In this document: positions 31,789 through 41,316 of the stretch, piece by piece
How positions within the stretch are numbered: the first letter of the stretch is position 1
How the letters are laid out: every line of letters begins with the position of its first letter
From: Io17-Chloro-G2 sp034420695
Lineage (GTDB): Bacteria; Chloroflexota; Dehalococcoidia; Lucifugimonadales; UBA3495
DNA: 64,000 bases
Direction: 5' to 3'
Assembly (NCBI GenBank): GCA_034420695.1
Contig: DAOULB010000040.1
Span: 62,001-126,000 of the forward strand
Program-made: the position numbers and the translations under genes
Notes under the pieces: model-generated
Told to the model about the DNA's origin: nothing
Database searches by the model: none
What the model saw: the letters and a program-made list of their open reading frames with translations, nothing else

Positions 31789-31997
31789 CGGAAGACTTGG
31801 ACGCAGAGGCCTGCGTAATCTGCGGGGAGGACTTGGACGAGGTGCACCAAGCAACCTGCCAGCTTTGTGGGGGCAAGTTCCACCACCCCTGGTCCCAGGA
31901 TGCCGAGGTGCCCAAATGCGGCCTGATCGGCAGCCACGAGGAGGCCCTGGCCATAGTTTTTCTTTGCAACGACTGCTATTACGGCCGCAGGCCATGA
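31785..31997 (+). CDS. Small zinc-binding (treble-clef/RING-like) protein
   Basis: The 70-residue protein has three Cys pairs: C-V-I-C, C-Q-L-C and C-N-D-C, plus HH and a lone Cys in the middle (FHHPW, KCGLIG). The spacing suggests two zinc sites in a cross-brace or treble-clef arrangement. No enzyme motif. The ATG overlaps the cca stop by four bases, so it is translated together with cca. It may be a nucleic-acid or protein adaptor; function unknown. Confidence 0.65.
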   Translation: MTEDLDAEACVICGEDLDEVHQATCQLCGGKFHHPWSQDAEVPKCGLIGSHEEALAIVFLCNDCYYGRRP

Positions 31998-32200
31998 GTT
32001 GCCCCGCCTGGCCGACCCCTCGGTCATGCCACTCGACTTCCTTCCAGTCATGTTTGAAAGGCAGTCATGGTTCGCATATTTCCGGGCCGAACTTTTACCG
32101 GGATGGCCAAGAAGGTAATTCGGACAGCCTGAAGACCCGCATTTTGACGGTTGCCGTCCCAGCCCAATAGACAGCCAAGAACGGGAGAATTGAGGGTTAG

Positions 32201-33238
32201 ATGAAAGCGGTTTATATCGAGTCCCACGGCGGCCCGGAAGTGTTGACCTATGGAGAACGCCCGGAGCCTTCATTGGGGCCCAATACAGTCAAGATCCGGG
32301 TCGGCGCCTCGGCGTTAAATCGCCTGGACCTCTACACCAGGTCCGGCGACCGGGGACTGGCCAGGGAGTTTCCGCCGCCCCTGATACTGGGCGGCGACTG
32401 TGCCGGGACCGTGGCCGAAGTTGGGGGAGGCGTAACCGGCCTCAAGGAAGGGGACCGGGTCATTATCAATCCGCGGCTGAGTTGCCAGCAGTGCCCGGTC
32501 TGCCTGTCCGGGCAGGACGACTTGTGCCGCCGTTCGCAGTTCCTGGGCAGCGCCATAGACGGGAGCTACGCGGAATTCCTGGTGCTTCCGGCGGTCAACG
32601 TCCATCCCATTGCCGACGGTGTGACTTTCGATCAAGCTGCGGCGGCTCCCACCACCTACCTGCCGGTGTGGAACATGCTGGTGCGGCGCCTGCAGCTCAA
32701 GCCTTGGCAGACCGTGCTGGTGCTGTCAGCCTCGGCGGGGGTAGGCACGGCGGCAGTGCAGGTGGCCAAGGACGTAATCGGAGCTACCGTAATTGCCACC
32801 ACCAGCACCCCGGAGAAGGCGGCCAAAGCCCGGGAACTGGGGGCTGATGAGGTTATCAACTACTCCGAGGAAGACATAAGGGGACGGGTAAGGGAGATTA
32901 CCGGGGGCGCCGGTGTGGACTGCGTAGTTGACCACGTCGGAGCCGACTTCTTCGAGGCAGCCTTCGGCTCCCTGCGGTCGGGAGGCCGATACGGCATCTG
33001 CGGGGCAACTACCGGGCTGCGGACCCAGCTGCACTTGGGCCTGCTGTTCAGCCAGCAGAAGGAGGTCTATGGGGCCTACATGGGCACCAAGGAAGACATG
33101 CGGGAGATAGTTGAGATGCTCAACCGGGGGGCCGTCCGCCCGGTGGTGGACCGCACTTTCCCTCTCCCGGATGCCGCCGACGCCCACAGGGCCATGGAAG
33201 AGACCGCCTTTTTCGGGAAGCTGATCCTGAGCCAGTAG
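32201..33238 (+). CDS. Zinc-binding medium-chain alcohol dehydrogenase/quinone oxidoreductase
   Basis: The 345-residue MDR protein has GGDCAGTVAEVG, the structural-zinc lobe CQQCPVCLSGQDDLC and the Rossmann motif VLVLSASAGVGTAAVQVAK. At the usual catalytic-zinc Cys position the sequence reads ALNRLDLYTRSG, with Asp instead of Cys, as in the 'N-H-L-D-L-W' subgroup. It probably keeps the structural zinc only and acts as an NAD(P)H-dependent enoyl or quinone reductase-type enzyme. It stands alone and converges with the HEPN-like gene. The 203-base gap before it holds nothing recognisable. Confidence 0.85.
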   Translation: MKAVYIESHGGPEVLTYGERPEPSLGPNTVKIRVGASALNRLDLYTRSGDRGLAREFPPPLILGGDCAGTVAEVGGGVTGLKEGDRVIINPRLSCQQCPVCLSGQDDLCRRSQFLGSAIDGSYAEFLVLPAVNVHPIADGVTFDQAAAAPTTYLPVWNMLVRRLQLKPWQTVLVLSASAGVGTAAVQVAKDVIGATVIATTSTPEKAAKARELGADEVINYSEEDIRGRVREITGGAGVDCVVDHVGADFFEAAFGSLRSGGRYGICGATTGLRTQLHLGLLFSQQKEVYGAYMGTKEDMREIVEMLNRGAVRPVVDRTFPLPDAADAHRAMEETAFFGKLILSQ

Positions 33239-33293
33239 GAAGAGTCTCGCTGGATAACGTGCCGTGCCTCAGTTGGGCCAAGGGCCATGCCTG

Positions 33294-33653
33294 CTACTGC
33301 TCTTTTAGCAGGGCAGCTATCCGGTGGACAAAGTCGTGGACCATTGGGCGGCCTTCTTCCAAATCGTCGTCTTCCATGAAGTCCCGGTAAAAGTTATTGT
33401 GAAACTGGCGGGCGGCAAAAAACTTGGATGGAAGCGAGGAATCGTTGCGTTCCTCGGACAACCGGTTAACAGCAGTGACGCGCGCCCGGTACTTTCCGTA
33501 GGGCCAGCCCCGCTGCTTGGCGATTGCCGTGACGGCATGGGACGCCGCACCCCACAGCTTCTCTGAACCTTGCAGTGCGTCACCGGCGGCGAACTGCTCG
33601 CCGGAGTGGCGAAGAAAGTCCAAGGCGGCCTGCAGGTGCTCCTCGGCGGTCAT
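33294..33653 (-). CDS. HEPN/PaREP1-like small protein (copy 2)
   Basis: The 119-residue helical protein contains AGDALQGSEKLWGAASHAVTA and RQFHNNFYRDFMEDDD. It is clearly similar to the copy at 47786-48157 (QASEKLWGAASHALMAVA and FHRDFYHWFMEDHE) and more distantly to that at 5620-6036. The F-H-x-x-F-Y motif near the C-terminus is the PaREP1 signature. It stands without an obvious toxin or antitoxin partner, upstream of nothing on its strand. Confidence 0.65.
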   Translation of the reverse strand: MTAEEHLQAALDFLRHSGEQFAAGDALQGSEKLWGAASHAVTAIAKQRGWPYGKYRARVTAVNRLSEERNDSSLPSKFFAARQFHNNFYRDFMEDDDLEEGRPMVHDFVHRIAALLKEQ

Positions 33654-33747
33654 TTCTCGTTTTGCCTTTGTAGCCTGTTTCGAAGTGGAAGACGGCCACG
33701 AGACTTGGGTGACCCTGCAATTCTACAACAAGGGACGACGGCAAGGG

Positions 33748-34638
33748 TCAGGAGTCCATTGAAGCATGGGCTTTCTTGGGTTCCCGCTTGGCCTTCTTGT
33801 CCCGGAGGCGGCGTCCGTGGAAGAGGTATTGTTGGGAGTAGCCTCCGTAACGCCCGAAGTATTGCCGGGCCCATCCCAATAACGCCCGGTCCGGCGGAGT
33901 CTTTTGGCCGGGGAAGTACCACTCGCCCAATGCCCGGCGGACCCAGACGTCGATGGGGAAGGCCTCCAGCTTCTCCAAGGAAAAGACGGCGATGCAGTCT
34001 GCAATCTTGGAGCCGATGCCAGGAGACTCCATCAGCGCGTTCTTGGCATCCAGATAAGGCATCTCCACCAGTTCATCCAAATCCAAGCGCCCCTCGAGGA
34101 CTGCGACGGCGGCCCGGTGGACGTAGGGGGCGCGGAAGCCCAGCCCCAGCCGCCGCAACTCTATCTCGCCGCCCTCGGCCAAGTCCAAGGGCGTGGGAAA
34201 GGTGTAGCGCCGGTAGCCGTTGAGTTCCAAGGGCGTGCCGAAAGCCCCGGATATACTCTCCATGTTCTGATGGATACGGGGAATATTGGAGGTTGCGGAG
34301 CAAATGAAGGCGACCAGGCACTCCCACGGTTCGGTGCGAAGTATTCGCAACCCAGGGTAGGTCTCTACCATGGCAGCCACCCGGCGGTCCTGTTTGATTT
34401 CTTCGTAGATGGAGTCCAAGTCGTCGTCCAACCGGAAGTAGCTCTTCAAGCTGGGAGCCAGTTGCAGCGCCGGGGTAGGCGAAGACTTGAACTCGAAGCC
34501 GTCGCCGGTCTGACGTATCTTTACTAAGTCGCCCCGCACCACGCCGGCGTACCATTCTCCTTCCAGACGCCAGCGGTGGGCTTGGCCGCTCTCCAGGCTT
34601 GCCGCCAGGTCGAAGGGTTGGTCAACGGTCACTTTCAC
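33748..34638 (-). CDS. ogg: 8-oxoguanine DNA glycosylase/AP lyase (OGG1 type)
   Basis: The 296-residue protein has an OGG-type N-terminal domain (FDLAASLESGQAHRW), then the helix-hairpin-helix GPD fold: SPGIGSKIADCIAVFSL, with the Schiff-base lysine in G-S-K and the catalytic aspartate in FPIDVWVRR. The C-terminus (GRYGGYSQQYLFH) also fits. It excises 8-oxoguanine and nicks the abasic site. The stop-to-start distance to dinG upstream is 12 bases, so the two repair genes are co-transcribed. Confidence 0.93.
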   Translation of the reverse strand: MKVTVDQPFDLAASLESGQAHRWRLEGEWYAGVVRGDLVKIRQTGDGFEFKSSPTPALQLAPSLKSYFRLDDDLDSIYEEIKQDRRVAAMVETYPGLRILRTEPWECLVAFICSATSNIPRIHQNMESISGAFGTPLELNGYRRYTFPTPLDLAEGGEIELRRLGLGFRAPYVHRAAVAVLEGRLDLDELVEMPYLDAKNALMESPGIGSKIADCIAVFSLEKLEAFPIDVWVRRALGEWYFPGQKTPPDRALLGWARQYFGRYGGYSQQYLFHGRRLRDKKAKREPKKAHASMDS

Positions 34639-34650
34639 TTCACTTCCTCC

Positions 34651-37515
34651 CTACTTCCGCCTTGGGCCAAGCCACTCGGCAGTCTGGTTGGCCACGTTGT
34701 TGATGCTGCTGGGCTTTAGAGTGCAAGACGGCATCGACTTCAGGAACGATTGGCCGTAATTGCGCCCGGTAATCCGCCGGTCCAGTACTACCAGCGACCC
34801 TCTATCCCCTTTGTTGCGAATCAGCCGGCCGATGCCCTGCCGGAACCTCAATACGGCGTGGGGTATCGAGTACTCCTTGAAAGGGTCCTTGTATTGCTCG
34901 GACCGGGACTTGGCAATGGGGTCGCTTGGCACGTGGAAGGGCAACCGGGTCAGCACCAAGGCCTGCAGCACGCCTGAGGGCAGGTCCACACCCTCCCAGA
35001 AACTGCTGGTGCCCAGCAACACTGCCGCCGGATTGGCTGCGAACCGGGACAGCAACTGCTGGGGCGACCCGTCTACGCCTTGGGCCAGAACTTCGATACC
35101 GTCGGGCGTCAACCGGCTCCTTAGACGCTGGGCAACGCCTCTTAAGGCCGAATAGGAGGTGAAAAGGGCCATAGTATGGCCGTCGAGGGTCTTGCCCAAA
35201 TCCACCAGCACACGAGTCATTGCTTCCATGTACCCGTCCTGGTTGGGAGAGGGCATGTCTTCCGGTATGAGAAGCAGGGCGGCCCTCTGGTAGTCGAATG
35301 GAGAGCCCACCAACAGCTCGTCGCTATCTTGAGGCAGGCCGGTGCGCTGGCGGATGTAGTCGAAGCTCTCCTCCGTACTGAGGGTGGCGCTGGTCATGAT
35401 GACGCTTTCCTTGCGTTCAAACAGTTGTTCCGCCAGGGTTCCGCCCACTTCCAAGGGGGCCGAATTGAAGGACAATTCATCCCCAGGCGGGTTACGCGTC
35501 TGGGTGCGGGCCAGCCAGTCGATGGTTGCTGTGCCGGTGCCTCCGATTATCGTTCCCAATTTGTCCTTCAATTGTTCCAGGTTATCTTGGATTCCACCGG
35601 ACTCCAGTGTCAGCGCACCTTGGTCGGGGCCCGATTGCAGGTCGGTGGTCTGCAGGTATTGAATAAGCCGGTCCAATGCGCGTAAGGTCCCTTGTATGAC
35701 CACATCCAAGTTCTCCCAGGCAAGGTTGAGTTCCTCCCACTGACGGGTGCCGGCCCCCCCGGCGTGGAACTTGTCCAGAAGCAATTGGCTGTTTTCTTCG
35801 CCGCTCCTTTCTCGAGGTGCCTGGAAGAGCTGTTCCGCCCCGGCCCAGAGCCTGGCCCACAACTCCTTCAACCGGGGAATTGCGGTTTCAACCTCACCTG
35901 CTGCGGCCTCTCCTTCACGCCGGACCGGGGCGGCCAAGGACTCGCCGGCCAAGGCCAAGCGGAGCTGTGCCGCTAGCCGGTTATGGGGTTCCAAAGCCTC
36001 CTCAAGGCTGGCCGGCGTCACTTGGAACCCCAACTGACGGGTTGCGGCGTCTTCCAAATTGTGAGCTTCGTCGATGATCAGGTGCTTGTATTCCGGGATC
36101 AGGCCCCCGCCCCGGGCCAGGTCGGACATCAAGAGTGCGTGATTGACCACCACGATGTGAGCTTGCTCTGCCCGCTCCCGAGCAGTTCGCAAAAAGCAGG
36201 GGCCGCCGTCCTTGAGGCCGGGGCACCAGCCTCCTTCGCCGGCGGAGGTGCGGTTCCACGTGAAAGCGTCCCGGCCCGAGAGGTTGATCTCACCCCGGTC
36301 GCCGGTGGCGGTGTCTTGCAGCCAAACGGCGGTCTTGCCCAGCAGCCTGGCCTCGTCGACGCTGGGGCCATCAATGGCATTGAGGTAGTTCCAACGCTTC
36401 AGGCAAAGGTAGTTGCTCCGTCCCTTCAACAGGGCGGCCTTGAGGACGCCGGGCTCCACCAGGCCTGCTTGTTCCAGAACATCGGCCATGGCCGGAATGT
36501 CCTTGCGCAATAATTGCTCTTGCAGGTTGATTGTGTTGGTAGATATGACCACCCGCTGGCCTTGGGACAGGGCGAACAGAGCCGCCGGCAATAGGTAGGC
36601 CATCGACTTGCCTACGCCTGTGCCGCCTTCAACTACCAAGTGCTCTCCCTGGTAGATGGCCTTGGTTACGCTGGCGAGCATCTCTTCCTGTTCCGGGCGG
36701 TGTTCGAAGCCCTGAAAGGCCTTTGCGAACGGCCCGTCGCTGCTTAGCAGCCTGGAGACTTGCTCCTCGTCCAAGTGTCGCAAGCTGCTCTCGGCCCGGC
36801 GCTGTTCCGCTTTGCCCAAACGAGCAGACAGATTTTCCAAGTCAAGGCCGGTAAAGCCAAAAACCGATGGGCCGGCTCCTCCGGCAACTGTCCGGTCAGT
36901 GAATTCAGACAAACCGGAAAACAGCGTCCCGATTGACCACTCGCTGCGCTGGGCAATAGCGGCTAGGTAGGACAGCCGCCCGGGTTCTAGTTCCGCCGCT
37001 TGGCGAAGCAGCGCTAGGAAGACTTGCTGGGTCGCTTCGGCGTCTCCCAGTGCCCGGTGGGCGCTGTTGTGGATGATGCCGAAATGGCTTGCCAAGGACC
37101 CGAGGGAGTACTGGGAGGCGGCGGGCAGCAAAACCGAAGCCAAGTCCCAAGTGTCGTAGGACGTGTTGAGAAGGGAGAGCCGGTGAGAGGCTAGAAATCG
37201 AAGGTCAAAGGCAATGTTATGGCCTATCACTGGGTGGTGTTCGACGAACTGTTCCAAGCGGCCTGCCACTGTGGAAAAGAAGGGAGCGTGCTCTACTTGG
37301 TGAGGGGAAATCCCGGTGAGGCGTTGAACGAAGTCGGGAATCTGGCGACCGGGATTGATGAAGGTCTGGAAGGTATCTAGGACCCGGTCGCCTTGGAACT
37401 TGACCGCGCCCACCTCAATGATGTTGTCGCGGTCGGAGTCCAGCCCGGTGGTTTCCAGGTCTAAAGCTACGTGGACTCGTTCAAAGGGGTCAGCGACTGT
37501 ATGTAGTAGCCCCAT
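34651..37515 (-). CDS. dinG: DinG-family ATP-dependent helicase with N-terminal 3'-5' exonuclease domain
   Basis: The 954-residue protein (from the ATG at 37515 after GGGAGTGAG; longer frames to 37704 lack support) has an N-terminal DEDDh exonuclease: ALDLETTGLDSD, HNIAFDLRFLASH, HRALGDAEAT. A superfamily 2 XPD/DinG helicase follows: Walker A EGGTGVGKSM, IIDEAHNLED, and a C-terminal LGTSSFWEGVDLPSG and RFRQGIGRLIRN. Cysteines at NYLCLKRW and WCPGLKDGGPCFL mark the region where Fe-S DinG proteins bind their cluster; I count only three, so a cluster is uncertain. It probably resolves R-loops or G-rich structures. Co-transcribed with ogg. Confidence 0.93.
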   Translation of the reverse strand: MGLLHTVADPFERVHVALDLETTGLDSDRDNIIEVGAVKFQGDRVLDTFQTFINPGRQIPDFVQRLTGISPHQVEHAPFFSTVAGRLEQFVEHHPVIGHNIAFDLRFLASHRLSLLNTSYDTWDLASVLLPAASQYSLGSLASHFGIIHNSAHRALGDAEATQQVFLALLRQAAELEPGRLSYLAAIAQRSEWSIGTLFSGLSEFTDRTVAGGAGPSVFGFTGLDLENLSARLGKAEQRRAESSLRHLDEEQVSRLLSSDGPFAKAFQGFEHRPEQEEMLASVTKAIYQGEHLVVEGGTGVGKSMAYLLPAALFALSQGQRVVISTNTINLQEQLLRKDIPAMADVLEQAGLVEPGVLKAALLKGRSNYLCLKRWNYLNAIDGPSVDEARLLGKTAVWLQDTATGDRGEINLSGRDAFTWNRTSAGEGGWCPGLKDGGPCFLRTARERAEQAHIVVVNHALLMSDLARGGGLIPEYKHLIIDEAHNLEDAATRQLGFQVTPASLEEALEPHNRLAAQLRLALAGESLAAPVRREGEAAAGEVETAIPRLKELWARLWAGAEQLFQAPRERSGEENSQLLLDKFHAGGAGTRQWEELNLAWENLDVVIQGTLRALDRLIQYLQTTDLQSGPDQGALTLESGGIQDNLEQLKDKLGTIIGGTGTATIDWLARTQTRNPPGDELSFNSAPLEVGGTLAEQLFERKESVIMTSATLSTEESFDYIRQRTGLPQDSDELLVGSPFDYQRAALLLIPEDMPSPNQDGYMEAMTRVLVDLGKTLDGHTMALFTSYSALRGVAQRLRSRLTPDGIEVLAQGVDGSPQQLLSRFAANPAAVLLGTSSFWEGVDLPSGVLQALVLTRLPFHVPSDPIAKSRSEQYKDPFKEYSIPHAVLRFRQGIGRLIRNKGDRGSLVVLDRRITGRNYGQSFLKSMPSCTLKPSSINNVANQTAEWLGPRRK

Positions 37516-37612
37516 CTCACTCCCATCCCAACTTCCCATACCGGACTGGCTGCGTTTTATTTCCCGGCTACAGCCTGGAAGCAGGAGCCGTGTCTCGGCT
37601 CTGCTGTCGTCT

Positions 37613-38323
37613 TCAGTCGTTCGTAGCTTCGGATGAATAAGGACGGAGCCGCCCCGAGCGGAGGCCGGTAGCCGGATAAAAGGCGCCGGCGTGAAGCGCG
37701 GCAAGGAATTCTGCCTCGTTGTTTATCTCGTCCCGGAAGGCGGTGACAAACCTGCCAATGCCGTGGACCGAGTGGGCGTCGCTACCGCCGGTTACCGGCA
37801 TTTCCAGCAGGGAGGCGACCTCCATTGCCATGTAGTTTTCGTTGTCGGCAGTGCCGCCATTAGCCACCTCGACGGCATTGGCCAGCTTGAACACCGGGTG
37901 GGAGGAAGCAGCGGCGGCCGTCCGTGGAATCTCTTCATCCCGGGACGGGTATAGCAGGGGCCGGACGGGGACCGAACGCCCAAGCACCGCCCTGAACGGG
38001 TGGGCTGACACCACGAAGCCGCCGATTGACTGCATGGTGCGGCAGAGGGTTTCCGCCTTCTGAAAGCCAGGCTGATACCGGTCTATTCCAAAGGCCAGCA
38101 TGTGCCCCATATCCGTTTCGACCTCTGCGGCCCGCACTAGCACCACGTTGTGGCGGTCGGCGAACTCCCGGAATTCGTGCCTGTCCCAAGGGCCGCTGTG
38201 CTCGGTTAAGCATAGGCCCCGCAGCCCCAGCCGGTCGGCCTCCAGTATCAAGTCCTCGGGGGACAGGCTGCTGTCACTGCTTCCCTTGGTAGTGTGTATG
38301 TGCAGGTCGAACAATCGGGCCAT
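37613..38323 (-). CDS. PHP-domain phosphoesterase
   Basis: The 236-residue protein starts with FDLHIHTTKGSSDSS (metal-binding H-x-H), then GLCLTEHSG, VSAHPFRAVLG and GGSDAHSVHGIG: the four PHP metal-ligand motifs. Such stand-alone PHP proteins hydrolyse phosphoesters of nucleotides or small molecules. It precedes dinG on the same strand (97 bases apart). Substrate unknown. Confidence 0.85.
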   Translation of the reverse strand: MARLFDLHIHTTKGSSDSSLSPEDLILEADRLGLRGLCLTEHSGPWDRHEFREFADRHNVVLVRAAEVETDMGHMLAFGIDRYQPGFQKAETLCRTMQSIGGFVVSAHPFRAVLGRSVPVRPLLYPSRDEEIPRTAAAASSHPVFKLANAVEVANGGTADNENYMAMEVASLLEMPVTGGSDAHSVHGIGRFVTAFRDEINNEAEFLAALHAGAFYPATGLRSGRLRPYSSEATND

Positions 38324-38445
38324 CTAAAACCATCCGTCGGTGAACCCAGTCTAAGTTCCGCGACGATTATCGTCAATGGCCGGAAGTCCCTTCCGGTGAT
38401 GGGCTGGTTGGCCAGGAAACATGAACTCCGGGCGCCAAAGGGACT

Positions 38446-38934
38446 TCAAGAAGGAGCGAGGGCAGCTTGGGCCAAGTCCGGGAACTGTTCCAGAGGAAGC
38501 ACTTGGCCGGTGGCTTCGAAGTGTTCTATCAGTCTGCGGATATCGTCAGGCACGGGCTTACTGCGACCGGAGGAGGCATCGTAGCCGACGTGCACCGCTT
38601 CCATGACCGTGAGCAGTTCTCCACCTTGCTGACGGTAGATTTCCAGCTCCATGGTCATACTTGAGGTGCCTATGCGGGATATCCTCACCAGCAGGTCCAG
38701 CATGTCATCCACCCGGGCAGGGGCCTGATACTCCACGGTCAATTTGACCACCGCGGTATCGAAGTAACCATGCTCAGCCACCCGGTAGATGCTGAATCCC
38801 AAGTTCCGAAAATACTCGGACTGGGCAACTTCCAAATAGTTCGCATAGGCGCCGAAGAATACGATCCCTTGGGCGTCGCACTCCATCCAACGCACCCGAA
38901 CGGGGGTCTGAAATCTGAACCGGTCTTTGGACAT
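38446..38934 (-). CDS. Acyl-CoA thioesterase, YbgC/4HBT family
   Basis: The 162-residue hotdog-fold protein contains VRVRWMECDAQGIVFFGAYANYLE, with the D-x-x-G-I-V-x-x-x-x-Y active-site pattern of 4-hydroxybenzoyl-CoA thioesterases, and VKLTVEYQAPARVDD. It hydrolyses acyl-CoA thioesters in the cytoplasm; chain preference unknown. Its neighbours on the strand are trmD upstream and the PHP gene downstream. Confidence 0.88.
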   Translation of the reverse strand: MSKDRFRFQTPVRVRWMECDAQGIVFFGAYANYLEVAQSEYFRNLGFSIYRVAEHGYFDTAVVKLTVEYQAPARVDDMLDLLVRISRIGTSSMTMELEIYRQQGGELLTVMEAVHVGYDASSGRSKPVPDDIRRLIEHFEATGQVLPLEQFPDLAQAALAPS

Positions 38935-38979
38935 GCTGCCTCTGTGCGGAAGTGCTACCTGGCCGTCAGCCTACCGTGT

Positions 38980-39762
38980 TTATCCGGACGTAGAATTTTT
39001 GGAAGTGTGGTCTGGGCCGGCACGGTATCCCAAGGATGATAAGTAGTCCAGGTCCGACGACGTCAGTTCAGCGGTACGCAGTAGGTCCGGGCGCAATTCC
39101 AAGGTGCGGCGCAGTGACTCACGGCGGCGCCACTGGTGTATCTCGGCGTGGTGGCCGGAACGCAAGACCTCCGGCACACCCAGCCCCCGGAACTGGGCCG
39201 GCCTGGTAAAGAGGGGGTGCTGCAAGAGGCCGCAACTTATGGAGTCTTCGGTTACGTTTTCTGAAGAGCCGACAACTCCGGGCACCAATCGGGCTACGGT
39301 GTCTATCAAGACCATGGCAGGGAGTTCGCCTCCGGTCAGGACGTAGTCCCCGATGCTGATATCCTTGGTAGCCAGGTGCTGCCGCACCCGCTCGTCCACC
39401 CCGGCGTAGTGGCCGCAGACCAGGACCAGCGCGGGGGCTTGAGACAACTCTTCAGCCATGCTCTGGTCCAGCAGACGGCCTTGTGGCGACAGCAGGATTA
39501 CTTCGGCCCTGCTCTGGATGCCGGGAGGAAGTCCGGATACAGCATCTTCCACAGCTTCGAAAACCGGCTCCGGCTTCATCACCATGCCGGGGCCTCCGCC
39601 GAACTGGTAATCGTCGGCCGTGCCGTGGGCGTCGTGGGTGTAGTTGCGGATGTCGGTAACTTCAAGGGAAACCAGGCCCCGCTGCATGGCCAAACCCACC
39701 ATGCTGTGTTCCAAAGGGCCTGGGAACACCTGTGGAAAAAGGCTTAGCACATGGAAAATCAT
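38980..39762 (-). CDS. trmD: tRNA (guanine-N1-)-methyltransferase
   Basis: The 260-residue TrmD starts at the ATG at 39762 (MIFHVLSLFPQVF). It carries the SPOUT trefoil-knot motifs VLVCGHYAGVDERV and IGDYVLTGGELPAMVLIDTVAR, then SENVTEDSISCGLLQHP and the C-terminal HHAEIHQWRRRESL. It methylates G37 of tRNAs and is normally essential. It does not sit beside rpsP or rimM as in many bacteria; an amidohydrolase gene lies upstream and a thioesterase downstream. Confidence 0.96.
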   Translation of the reverse strand: MIFHVLSLFPQVFPGPLEHSMVGLAMQRGLVSLEVTDIRNYTHDAHGTADDYQFGGGPGMVMKPEPVFEAVEDAVSGLPPGIQSRAEVILLSPQGRLLDQSMAEELSQAPALVLVCGHYAGVDERVRQHLATKDISIGDYVLTGGELPAMVLIDTVARLVPGVVGSSENVTEDSISCGLLQHPLFTRPAQFRGLGVPEVLRSGHHAEIHQWRRRESLRRTLELRPDLLRTAELTSSDLDYLSSLGYRAGPDHTSKNSTSG

Positions 39763-39801
39763 GGCAGGACAAAGCCGGGATTGCCCCGGCTCCACAAAGG
39801 C

Positions 39802-41055
39802 CTAGGCCGCCACCGGAGAAGCCAGAGGCGCAAGGCGGTTAACGAAGTCCTCGCCGCCCTTCATTATGAGGTGAAGCTTCTCCCGGTCGCGCAGCACGCC
39901 GATGTTTCGCAGGGGGTCTCCGTCGACTACCAGGATGTCCGCGAGCTTTCCCGTCTCAATGGTGCCCAAGCTTTTATCCAGCCCAACGCATTCCGCGGCC
40001 CAACCGGTGGCTGCCTGAATGGCCTGCATGGGGCTCATTCCACGCTCCACCAGAAGCTCCACCTCTCTCGCATTGTCGCCGTGGACGAAACCGCCGGCGT
40101 CGGTCCCCGCCACCACCTTGACCCCTGCCGAAAGGGCCAAGTGCAGACTTTCCTGGTGGACCTGCATCAAGGCTGCGGCCCGTGCCCGCATGTGAGGAGC
40201 GCTGACAGTTGAGTGAAACTCGTAAACTTCGAAGGTCGGGACGAAGAACGAACCGTTGTCGGCCATCAGCTTCAAGAGGTCGGGGTCATTGGCCAAGTAG
40301 CACCCGTGCTCGATGGAGCCGGCGCCTCCCTTAACCCCCATGGTTAGTCCGGGGCCCCCGACGGCGTGACACATGGTCTTGCGGCCCAGGGCCCTTGCCT
40401 CTTCCACCAAGGCTTGGACTTCGTCGGGCCCGAATTCTACGTCCATTGGCCCGTGTCCTGGGCGGGAACTCGCCCCTCCGGTGGTGGCGAACTTGATAAC
40501 GTCCGCTCCTACCCGCACCATTTCTCTGACCTTGGCCCGTACTGCCTCCGGACCGTCGGCCACGCCTTCAGGAAGCCGGGGGTCGGGATGAAAGGCGTTC
40601 CGGTGGCCCGATCCGCTGACCCGGTCGGCCAAGCCCCCCGTGGGGGAGATAATGCTTACTGCGACCATCAGGCGCGGGCCAGGATAGAGGCCCTCTTCTA
40701 TGGCTTGTTTGAAACCAACGTCCAACCCCCCGGCGTCTCGAACACAGGTATACCCAGCCGCCAGGGTGTCTTCCAGGGCCTTTGCAGTGCGCAGATGGTC
40801 CAGGGAAGCGGGCTCGCTGAGGCCCCACCTTCCGGCCAGGTCGTAGTTCTTGGACGCCAGGTGATCGTGGCAGTCGATCAATCCAGGCATCAGTGTCATG
40901 CCCGATGCATCGAACGCTTCAGCGCCTTCGGGAATGGGCACGGCAACCCTGGGCCCGATGGCTTCGATGCGTTCCCCGTCGATCAGGACTGACGCGTCAT
41001 TAAGCACCGGAGAGCCGGTGCCATCGATGATGTTTACCCCAACAATGGCTTTCAT
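39802..41055 (-). CDS. Metal-dependent amidohydrolase (imidazolonepropionase-like)
   Basis: The 417-residue protein shows the amidohydrolase superfamily order: MTLMPGLIDCHDHLAS (H-x-H), IKFATTGGASS with the bridging lysine region, MCHAVGG, IEHGCYLA, and GTDAGGFVHG (metal Asp), followed by LADILVVDGDPL. It belongs to the branch that includes prolidase-like and atrazine-type hydrolases; the substrate is unknown. It has its own promoter (41077-41105). Confidence 0.85.
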   Translation of the reverse strand: MKAIVGVNIIDGTGSPVLNDASVLIDGERIEAIGPRVAVPIPEGAEAFDASGMTLMPGLIDCHDHLASKNYDLAGRWGLSEPASLDHLRTAKALEDTLAAGYTCVRDAGGLDVGFKQAIEEGLYPGPRLMVAVSIISPTGGLADRVSGSGHRNAFHPDPRLPEGVADGPEAVRAKVREMVRVGADVIKFATTGGASSRPGHGPMDVEFGPDEVQALVEEARALGRKTMCHAVGGPGLTMGVKGGAGSIEHGCYLANDPDLLKLMADNGSFFVPTFEVYEFHSTVSAPHMRARAAALMQVHQESLHLALSAGVKVVAGTDAGGFVHGDNAREVELLVERGMSPMQAIQAATGWAAECVGLDKSLGTIETGKLADILVVDGDPLRNIGVLRDREKLHLIMKGGEDFVNRLAPLASPVAA

Positions 41056-41076
41056 AACCCACCTCTCGTGGCTGGG

Positions 41077-41105
41077 ATGCTAATTAACCTGGGTTTGGTT
41101 GTCAA
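41077..41105 (-). promoter_or_regulatory. Promoter of the amidohydrolase gene
   Basis: On the minus strand a perfect TTGACA (41105-41100), 17 bases, then TAGCAT (41082-41077). The start codon at 41055 follows about 15 bases after the expected transcription start. Confidence 0.55.
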
Positions 41106-41228
41106 CTTGGAACGGATATCGGAGCCCCGCTTGATCGGCCATTAAGAGAATGGAGGTAATTGGCCGTCCGAGGTGGAATTCCGGCGAAATCGTACCAGTC
41201 CTTCGTGGCTACAGGAGGCCGTCTTCCT

Positions 41229-41234
41229 TATAAT
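41229..41234 (+). promoter_or_regulatory. -10 element upstream of the TolB-like gene
   Basis: A perfect TATAAT in an AT-rich patch about 80 bases before the GTG at 41317; no matching -35 is visible. The divergent interval 41106-41316 has no other feature. Confidence 0.35.
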
Positions 41235-41316
41235 TCGGATGGATTATGGATTTTTAAATAAGGAATTACGGGTTAGGCAAATGCTAATAGGGCGGCTCAG
41301 GGCTGTGGAGAAGGCT